Below, piece by piece: positions 56,554 through 64,000 of a DNA stretch of 64,000 nucleotides. A program made the translations under genes and the position numbers. The stretch is from Mesorhizobium sp. Root157. Lineage in GTDB: Bacteria > Pseudomonadota > Alphaproteobacteria > Rhizobiales > Rhizobiaceae. How positions within the stretch are numbered: position 1 is the stretch's first letter; every line of letters starts with the position of its first letter. The notes below the pieces were generated by a model, which had not been told where the DNA came from, searched no databases, and was given only the letters and a program-made list of their open reading frames with translations. The stretch is taken from assembly GCF_001427385.1 (NCBI RefSeq), contig NZ_LMGJ01000023.1, positions 186,001-250,000 on the forward strand, read 5' to 3'.

Positions 56554-56617
56554 GGCCGCCGCTTACGCGGCTCGCTCTGTGCGCCACGAGGCGCGACGCC
56601 CGGTCGGGCTTGCGGCC
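56554..56617. repeat. Short relative of the uvrB-borne repeat
   Basis: Shares GCGGCTCGCTC and AGGCGCGACG, plus the CGGTCGG and CTTGCGGCC ends, with the 106-bp repeats in uvrB, but lacks their middle part. This copy is between genes. Confidence 0.6.
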
Positions 56618-56644
56618 TGTCGGTAGACTGTCTGCGAAGAACAA

Positions 56645-56668
56645 AAAGGCGGGAAAAATCCCGCCTTT
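56645..56668 (+). terminator. Terminator-like hairpin after the GST gene
   Basis: Perfect 7-bp stem GGCGGGA / TCCCGCC with flanking AAA and TTT, loop AAAA. It may end the GST transcript, though the distance from its stop is about 105 bases. Confidence 0.6.
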
Positions 56669-56834
56669 CGATGCTCGGTAGCCTGATTGGGAGCCTGTGG
56701 TCCGGGCCGGCAGCAATCTGCTGCATCGGCTGGTCGGGTTCAACATGCTCCGGCGCGCTTCTCACGCAGCCGCCAGTACATCCGTGACTTGCTGCGCGCC
56801 CCAAGCTCTCGCCCGGCGCGCGCCTTGTGCTAAA

Positions 56835-57047
56835 TCAGGCTGCCTTGCTCAGAGATCCAGCGGACGACTTGCCGGTGCGGCGGTCCTGCTCGATCTCGAA
56901 ATTGACCTTCTGGCCCTCGTTAAGGGTCGACATGCCAGCGCGTTCGACAGCGGAGATGTGGACGAATACGTCCGCGCCGCCATTGTCAGGCTGAATGAAG
57001 CCGTAGCCCTTGGTGGCGTTGAACCACTTCACGGTCCCAGTTGCCAT
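56835..57047 (-). CDS. cspA: Cold-shock-domain protein (copy 3)
   Basis: A 70-residue cold-shock protein with RNP1 KGYGFI and RNP2 VFVHIS and the start [13 protein letters not shown]. It belongs to a different subtype from the pair at 5.1-5.8 kb (Trp in VKWFN, Ser/Lys-rich C-terminus). The ATG at 57047 has AAGGA upstream, so the reading from 57137 is too long. It is a single gene. Confidence 0.94.
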   Translation of the reverse strand: MATGTVKWFNATKGYGFIQPDNGGADVFVHISAVERAGMSTLNEGQKVNFEIEQDRRTGKSSAGSLSKAA

Positions 57048-57338
57048 AGTAGTATTCCTTCGAGTCTGCTCATGTTTTCGGTGACCGGACCAAAGCCCGG
57101 CCGGTGGCATCGAGATTTTGGAGAAAGACGTCAGCAAACGCGAGGATCGCGAGGCCCGGATCGATCGGCCGAAATATCAACGGACCGCATATAATTCGTG
57201 ATTGCGGCAAAAACAAGAGGCTGCCGCAAATGGCTTGCAGCAAGCTGCCAAGGAGCACCTTAACTGTGGCGGAACTTGCACGGCATGCGAGCGTTAGGGT
57301 TGGAATTTTACCCGTCGGCAGAGATTCGGAGTGAGATC

Positions 57339-57671
57339 ATGAAAGCCATCCTTATTGCAGCAAGCCTGTGCCTGATCGCGGCAGAGGCGCATGCCATATC
57401 CCGCTACGACCCGACCCGCATGAGTTGCGGCGAGGTTCAGGCGCGGGTGGCCCGTGAAGGGGCGGTCATCCTGCGCTATCGATCGCCGCGCAATCCGAAC
57501 ATGACGCTTTACGACCGCTATGTGCGCAGCGACCGCATGTGTCCGATGGAGCAGAAGAGCGCGCGCGCCTATGTGCCGAGTGCCGATGCGAGGGCGTGCC
57601 CGGTGCGCAAATGCGAGCCCCGCGAAGACAACCGCCGCTTTAGGCGGCTGTGGCCAATGTTTCCGGATTGA
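57339..57671 (+). CDS. Small secreted protein of unknown function
   Basis: A 110-residue exported protein. The ATG at 57339 has GGAG nine bases upstream. Signal peptide MKAILIAASLCLIAAEAHA, then a mature part of about 90 residues rich in Arg and with four Cys (MSCGEVQARVAREGAVIL, RMCPMEQKSAR, ACPVRKCEPRED), so two disulphides are possible. The ILRYRSP motif is familiar in small hypothetical proteins of rhizobia. It is convergent with the alkyltransferase gene, 17 bases apart. Function unknown. Confidence 0.85.
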   Translation: MKAILIAASLCLIAAEAHAISRYDPTRMSCGEVQARVAREGAVILRYRSPRNPNMTLYDRYVRSDRMCPMEQKSARAYVPSADARACPVRKCEPREDNRRFRRLWPMFPD

Positions 57672-57688
57672 GCGGGCGTCTTGCGGTT

Positions 57689-58267
57689 TCAGAAGCTGAA
57701 CGCGGCCTGCGTCGAAGGCGGGGGGCCGATTCGCACGCCTTCCAGGGCCAGCATCCTTTCCTTGGCGACCGAGCCGCCAGGGGCAGAAAAGCCGCCGATC
57801 TTGCCGCCGGCGGCGAGGATGCGATGGCACGGGATGACCAGCGGCACCGGGTTGGCGCCAAGCGCGGCACCCGTTTCGCGCGGCAGGCCGGCCTTGCCGG
57901 CGCGCTTTGCCAGTTCGCCATAGGTGGTGGTTTCGCCGAAGCCGAGCTTGCGCGCGGCATCGTAGATGGCCAGCCGGAAATTGTCGACGCCTGACAGATC
58001 CACCGGTACGTTCGAGAAATCGACCTGTTCGCCGGCGGCATAGGCCTTGATGCTGTCGACAAGTTCGACGACCCATGCCGGCATTCCAGCGCCTGCGGCG
58101 GCGCTATTGCCGACCTCGCGCAACAGGCGACGTTCGACGCTGCCGCGGCTCTTTTCCGCCAGATGCAGCCTTGTGAGGCCGCTCTCGCTCCAGGCAATTC
58201 CCATGAAACCAAGCGCCGTTTCGAAGACGGCGCGGCCGATGGTTTCGGGAGACAGTGCAGCGTTCAT
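57689..58267 (-). CDS. ogt: Methylated-DNA-protein cysteine methyltransferase
   Basis: A 192-residue suicide DNA-repair protein that takes methyl groups from O6-alkylguanine. The acceptor Cys is in the PCHR motif of PLVIPCHRILAAGG; GETTTYGELAKRAGK is the DNA-binding wing region. The ATG at 58267 has AAAGGATG upstream; the M at 58285 is less likely. It lacks the Ada N-terminal domain, so it is the Ogt type. It is a single gene. Confidence 0.93.
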   Translation of the reverse strand: MNAALSPETIGRAVFETALGFMGIAWSESGLTRLHLAEKSRGSVERRLLREVGNSAAAGAGMPAWVVELVDSIKAYAAGEQVDFSNVPVDLSGVDNFRLAIYDAARKLGFGETTTYGELAKRAGKAGLPRETGAALGANPVPLVIPCHRILAAGGKIGGFSAPGGSVAKERMLALEGVRIGPPPSTQAAFSF

Positions 58268-58452
58268 CGCGTCATCCTTTCGCACATGCCGCCCATTTTC
58301 GAGGGGGTAAGCCGGTACGAAGCGGGAACATTATCGCACCGCGTTGTGGCAATTGCCACCCGAAAACCGCGAAAGCCACAGGTTGCGGGGCGGAATCGGC
58401 TGGTGTAAGGAGCGTAGGCACGTTCCCGACCAACGGACCTTGAACCCCCGGC

Positions 58453-59283
58453 TTGCCAGCGAAGCTTTCCATTGCCGCCCTTGGTGTGACGCTGGCCGCG
58501 TTCGGCCTTGCCGGTTGCACCACGACCTCGCAGTCGCCGGGGCTGGCGGAAAATGTGAGCGTCGAGGAGGCCGATGCGGGCTTCACCATCCCGCTGCCCG
58601 ATACGGTCGCCGTGCTGCCCGAAAGCGCCTTTGCCGATGCGGCCCAGCTTGCCGACATGGCCGCCCTGCCGCCGCCGGCACAGCCCGGCGAAGCGCTGGT
58701 CGCCGACGCAGCCGAGCCGCAGTCCGCGATGCCGGGCGTTGCGCCACAGCCGGCCTTGCTGGCTTCCGCCATGCCCCAGATCCAGCCGGCATCTTTCGTG
58801 GCGCCCGCCCAGCCGGCGATGCCCGATCCGGCGGCACAGCCGCGCGGCGAGGTGGACCGGCTGATCGCCAAATACGCCGCGCTTTACGAAGTGCCGGAAG
58901 CCTTCGTGCGGCGCGTGGTGAAGCGCGAAAGCACCTTCAACCCGATGGCTTACAACAAGGGCCACTGGGGCCTGATGCAGATCAAGCACGCGACGGCGCG
59001 GGGCATGGGCTATAGCGGGCCGGCCAACGGGCTGCTCGATGCAGAGACCAACCTCAAATATGCGGTGAAATACCTGCGCGGCGCGTGGCTGGTGGCCGAC
59101 CGCGACGAGGACCGCGCCGACCGGCTCTACCAGAGCGGCTATTATTACCACGCCAAGCGCCGCGGCATGCTGGCGATCACCGGGCTGGGCAGGGACCGCA
59201 AGCGCCGGCTCCCTGTCGTGCCGGCACAACCGGCCGAGACGCCGCCGGTGATGGACCTGCCGGTTTCGCTGACCGATTCCTGA
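58453..59283 (+). CDS. Lytic transglycosylase lipoprotein (SLT domain)
   Basis: A 276-residue lipoprotein with the lysozyme-like SLT fold. The signal ends in the lipobox GLAGC (about residue 22). A Pro/Ala-rich linker (about 40-130) precedes the catalytic domain, in which Glu in VVKRESTFNP is the catalytic acid and GHWGLMQIKHATARGMGY the second motif; NLKYAVKYLRG and GYYYHAKRR follow. It cleaves peptidoglycan glycan strands to 1,6-anhydro ends. The frame has only a TTG at 58453 as a start after an in-frame stop. It overlaps the next gene by one base. Confidence 0.9.
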   Translation: MPAKLSIAALGVTLAAFGLAGCTTTSQSPGLAENVSVEEADAGFTIPLPDTVAVLPESAFADAAQLADMAALPPPAQPGEALVADAAEPQSAMPGVAPQPALLASAMPQIQPASFVAPAQPAMPDPAAQPRGEVDRLIAKYAALYEVPEAFVRRVVKRESTFNPMAYNKGHWGLMQIKHATARGMGYSGPANGLLDAETNLKYAVKYLRGAWLVADRDEDRADRLYQSGYYYHAKRRGMLAITGLGRDRKRRLPVVPAQPAETPPVMDLPVSLTDS

Positions 59284-59771
59284 TGCCTGAGCCGCGCGCG
59301 CCGGCTGCCAACGACGTGCGCCTGCGCAAACCCCTGAGCGATCCCCTCGACCTGCCGCGCTGGCCGCAAGGCTTTGCCCCGCGCGCATTCCAGCCTGCCG
59401 ATGCGGCGCTGCTGCACGCGCTGCTCGCCGAAGTTTTCGACGACGGCACCGACGGTCCGTTCGAGACATGGTGGCCGCGCATTTGCGGCGATGCCGACTT
59501 CGATCCGGCGCTGTGCTTTCTCGTCTGCGACGGCGGTGGCCGGCTTGCCGGTGCGGCGCTGTGCTGGACCTCGGCCTTCGTCAAGGATCTGGCCGTGGCG
59601 GAACAGGCGCGCGGCAAGGGTATCGGCGAAGCGCTGATGCGCCATGTGTTCCAGACGTTTCGGGCGCGCGGGGCAAGCCATGTCGATCTCAAGACCAATA
59701 CGATCGACAATGCCGCTGCATTGCGGCTCTACCGGCGGCTCGGCATGGTCGAGGTGGACTGGCGCGGCTAG
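59283..59771 (+). CDS. GNAT-family N-acetyltransferase
   Basis: A 162-residue acetyltransferase using acetyl-CoA. The ATG at 59283 overlaps the upstream stop (TGATG). The CoA-binding motif A is VAEQARGKGIGEALMRHVFQ; the end NTIDNAAALRLYRRLGMVEV is the classical motif B. The N-terminus (first 45 residues) is an extra arm. The substrate is unknown; translational coupling to a lytic transglycosylase suggests but does not prove a cell-wall role. Confidence 0.92.
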   Translation: MPEPRAPAANDVRLRKPLSDPLDLPRWPQGFAPRAFQPADAALLHALLAEVFDDGTDGPFETWWPRICGDADFDPALCFLVCDGGGRLAGAALCWTSAFVKDLAVAEQARGKGIGEALMRHVFQTFRARGASHVDLKTNTIDNAAALRLYRRLGMVEVDWRG

Positions 59772-59832
59772 GGCAGCGGGGACAAATCAACCTGATTTCT
59801 GCTATAGCGGGCGAGAGAGCAAAGAGGCCGTC

Positions 59833-60288
59833 ATGACAACCATTGCGCTTCCCCTTGCCGGTTCGTGCCGTTGCGGCCAACTCGAAATCCGCATCACCAA
59901 GGCGCCGATCTGCACCGCCGCCTGCCACTGTCCGGGCTGCCGGAAGATGTCGTCTTCGGCCTATTCGCTGACGGCGATGGTGCCGGCTGACGGGTTTGAG
60001 GTGGTGAAGGGCGAGCCTGTGATCGGCGGCCTGCACGGGGCGGACATTCACCATTATTTCTGCCCGCATTGCATGACCTGGGTGTTCACGCGGCCGGTCG
60101 GCATGGACTTCGTCAATGTGCGGCCGACCATGTTCGACGATACGAGCTGGTTCCGGCCCTACATGGAAACCTATGCCAGCACGAGGCTGCCCTTTGCCGA
60201 AACCGGCGCGGTGCGGAGCTTCGAGACATTCCCGACGATGGAGGACATCGAGGGGCTGGTGCGCGGCTATGCGGAATGGGCAGGGTGA
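59833..60288 (+). CDS. GFA-family zinc-binding protein (second)
   Basis: A 151-residue GFA-fold protein; AGAGG is upstream of the ATG at 59833. Zinc Cys are seen in SCRCGQLEIRI, ACHCPGCRKMSSSAY and YFCPHCMTWVF. Like most of the family it has no proven activity. It sits 61 bases after the GNAT gene on the same strand and may be co-transcribed. Confidence 0.92.
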   Translation: MTTIALPLAGSCRCGQLEIRITKAPICTAACHCPGCRKMSSSAYSLTAMVPADGFEVVKGEPVIGGLHGADIHHYFCPHCMTWVFTRPVGMDFVNVRPTMFDDTSWFRPYMETYASTRLPFAETGAVRSFETFPTMEDIEGLVRGYAEWAG

Positions 60289-60335
60289 GAGGATTTTCGC
60301 TCCCCTGAAGATGGAGAGGCGCCCCCTTTCCGCGT

Positions 60336-60523
60336 CGTCATCCTCGGGCAAGCCTGAGCATAGCGAAAGGCGCGACCCGAGGATCCATGCCGTGAGATTG
60401 GGAAATGCGCAGTGGCTCAGGATGAGGAGTCCTCTTCTACATCGTACCACGCTGCCGCTCCGTCACGGCATGGATCCTAGGGTCTGCGCGACGGCCTTCG
60501 GCCTGCTCCGCCCTAGGATGACG
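60336..60523. repeat. Rhizobial palindromic repeat element
   Basis: Outer arms CGTCATCCTCGGGC and CCCTAGGATGACG, inner arms of 21 bases with one mismatch (60375-60395 and 60465-60485, core GGATCCATGCCGTGA / TCACGGCATGGATCC). This GATCCATGCCGTGA-type repeat is widespread in intergenic regions of Mesorhizobium and relatives (recollection). Confidence 0.75.
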
Positions 60524-60629
60524 AAGGAATGGGTGTGCTTTATGGTCGCCACGCTGCCTTTTGGCCCTGGGAGTCTTCTGCCCCGCCCTTAAGCTCGCTC
60601 GCTGCGCTCGTCGCTGGCGGGGACCCCGG

Positions 60630-60694
60630 ATGGCCAGACGGCTATCGGAGTTCGTGCTTTATGGTTGCCACGCCCGGCATTGCCGTCTGGCCAT
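60630..60694. repeat. Inverted repeat
   Basis: Perfect 13-base arms ATGGCCAGACGGC and GCCGTCTGGCCAT around a 39-base loop. No T tract, so not an ordinary terminator. Confidence 0.65.
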
Positions 60695-60729
60695 TGTCAA
60701 AGAACTGACCTCGATTGAGAGGTCGGGAA

Positions 60730-60787
60730 GACGGGCGGCCGTTCGGACGCTCGTTTAGGTAAGTATGCGACCTTGCGGCCGCCCGTC
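60730..60787. repeat. Inverted repeat
   Basis: Perfect 12-base arms GACGGGCGGCCG and CGGCCGCCCGTC around a 34-base loop, 35 bases to the right of the preceding repeat. Confidence 0.65.
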
Positions 60788-61215
60788 CGGTGGTCTTGCC
60801 TCACCGGGGGGCGCTGCCGCCTGATGCGGCCCGCTGGCCCAGTCGAGGCCCGGACTTGGGGGCTCATCACCCAGCCGCACACCGTCATGCGACCAATCCG
60901 GCACCGACGCCGAAGGGGTGGGGATAAGTAGGGTGAGAGATTTTTGCGGAGGTGAACGAGATCAAGGGGTTGGCGGGTGGCAGCGGAGGGATCGATCCAC
61001 GGCGGTAAATTGGAAACTTGCTTGCCTACAATGAGAAGCGGAGTCTGTTCCCAGACGAACCCGAGATGTTTGGTATCTGCTCGGTAGGAATGTGAAACAA
61101 GGTGAGGTAGGCACTATTGTCGGCTCGTATCCAGAGGACAAGGTTACCGGACGACAGGCACAGAGAAATTTTGTGCCACAAATGTTGCGCGATATGATGC
61201 TTTTCGCGACTTTTT

Positions 61216-61705
61216 CTAAGTAAAATCAGACACCTCTAGGAGGTGGGTGCTGAGCAGATTGTGCGGTCCTAAATCGAACCCGATTTGCCCTTTGTGATGG
61301 CACCTTGTGCCTGTGGATAACTCAAAATGGCTACTGTAATTTTCTATAGGTTTTTCAATCTGTTGCTGATCTAAATCAGGTTCTATTGCCCGTGAAACGT
61401 GTGCAGTGATGGCAAAAGCCTCTTGCAGCGAGTTTGGAAATCGAGCCACCTAAAGAAATCGGCCTTTGAATGATTCTTCATGAATTTCTTAATGGAGAAA
61501 TCTGCCGATGCGTCGGAATCATAAAAAGCGTCGCCAATCCATTCGTCCCAACTGGAGACGAACATTTGATCTGGCTGCTCTCTATTTCATTCAGAAGCTG
61601 ATTGATTTCGGGTTCGACAGTTTTCGCGATTTCCTGTGAGTTGCCGCCAATCCTGCGGGCCGACAAGTCAGCGGGACAGCGCCCCCCCTCTGGCCTGCCG
61701 GCCAT
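61216..61705 (-). pseudogene. Decayed gene fragment, unknown
   Basis: Three consecutive minus-strand frames each carry a sensible, low-Gly, non-shadow-like stretch: EIAKTVEPEINQLLNEIE (61705 frame), then SSWDEWIGDAFYDSDASADF, then EPDLDQQQIEKPIENYSSHF, ending at 61216. They join with two frameshifts of the same sense. The base composition is more AT than the neighbours. I recognise no family; an old inactivated insertion is the most likely reading, but chance is possible. Confidence 0.3.
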
Positions 61706-61735
61706 CTCCCCCTCAGGTGGGGAGATCAGCAGCTT
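61681..61735. repeat. Hairpin repeat beside carB
   Basis: Perfect 8-bp hairpin ATCTCCCC / GGGGAGAT (61704-61711, 61719-61726) beside a second dyad GGCCTGCCGGCC. This CCCCCCTCTGNCCTGCCGG..ATCTCCCCC motif is a familiar dispersed repeat in rhizobia (recollection). It lies 22 bases after the carB stop. Confidence 0.65.
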
Positions 61736-61747
61736 GCGCGTTATCGT

Positions 61748-64000
<2,253 letters not shown>

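Larger units (their letters stand above)
60289..61215. other. Repeat-rich non-coding stretch
   Basis: About 930 bases without a gene, holding three inverted-repeat elements (listed separately). No transposase, tRNA or known RNA family was recognised. Confidence 0.6.

Overview
The window looks like a chromosomal piece of a GC-rich alphaproteobacterium of the order Hyphomicrobiales (Rhizobiales), closest in feel to Mesorhizobium and other Phyllobacteriaceae. The basis is family knowledge plus sequence: an lsrB regulator next to trxB with an AbcR-type small RNA behind it, an lpcC-type LPS core mannosyltransferase, a BA14K-family protein, three short cold-shock genes, extensin-like proteins, and several kinds of rhizobial palindromic intergenic repeats. 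No tRNA, rRNA, CRISPR array, phage or intact insertion sequence was recognised.

Left part (1-7.3 kb): a translationally linked MarR regulator, OmpR-type regulator and EnvZ-like kinase (minus strand, the kinase cut by the window edge) diverge from ilvE. Then follow a small hydrophobic protein, a YcbL-like metallo-hydrolase, a BA14K protein, two cold-shock genes, a lipoprotein with two Kazal-like domains and a Cys-rich unknown. 7.3-12.3 kb is gene-poor and scrambled: small rhizobial unknowns, an orphan LuxR regulator, a 47-bp duplication that creates a chimeric ORF, and a small lipoprotein gene broken by two frameshifts.

12.3-32.8 kb: two DUF1801 proteins (one with a frameshifted end), DUF1428 and VOC proteins, a very long UvrB carrying two copies of a repeat-derived peptide, DUF1330, CapA-like, SemiSWEET and DUF1344 proteins, a diacylglycerol-kinase-family enzyme, a three-gene coupled catabolic operon (GMC oxidoreductase, enolase-superfamily enzyme, 3-hydroxyisobutyrate-dehydrogenase-like enzyme), YciA thioesterase, a divergent HxlR regulator and FMN reductase pair, a CorC/HlyC protein, an LssY-like protein, two extensin-like paralogues, MOSC, DUF3775 and DUF486 proteins.

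32.8-42.3 kb: TPR protein, greA with a possible leader terminator, a foldback repeat element, an LPS/glycan block (lpcC, GT25, two GT2, FkbM methyltransferase; the GT2 genes are AT-richer), then Lrp regulator, trxB, lsrB and an AbcR-like sRNA.

42.3-64 kb: an EF-G-like GTPase lacking the usual catalytic His, a PaaK/CapK-like adenylate-forming protein, a three-gene minus-strand set (membrane-fusion protein, PilZ-bearing processive glycan synthase, outer-membrane beta-barrel) that I read as a c-di-GMP-controlled exopolysaccharide system, a cupin, CorA, GFA proteins, aspartate aminotransferase, two translationally coupled EAL phosphodiesterases, GST, a third cold-shock gene, an alkyltransferase, a lytic transglycosylase lipoprotein with a GNAT gene, a 1.4-kb repeat-rich non-coding stretch with a decayed ORF, and the 3' two thirds of carB running off the right edge.
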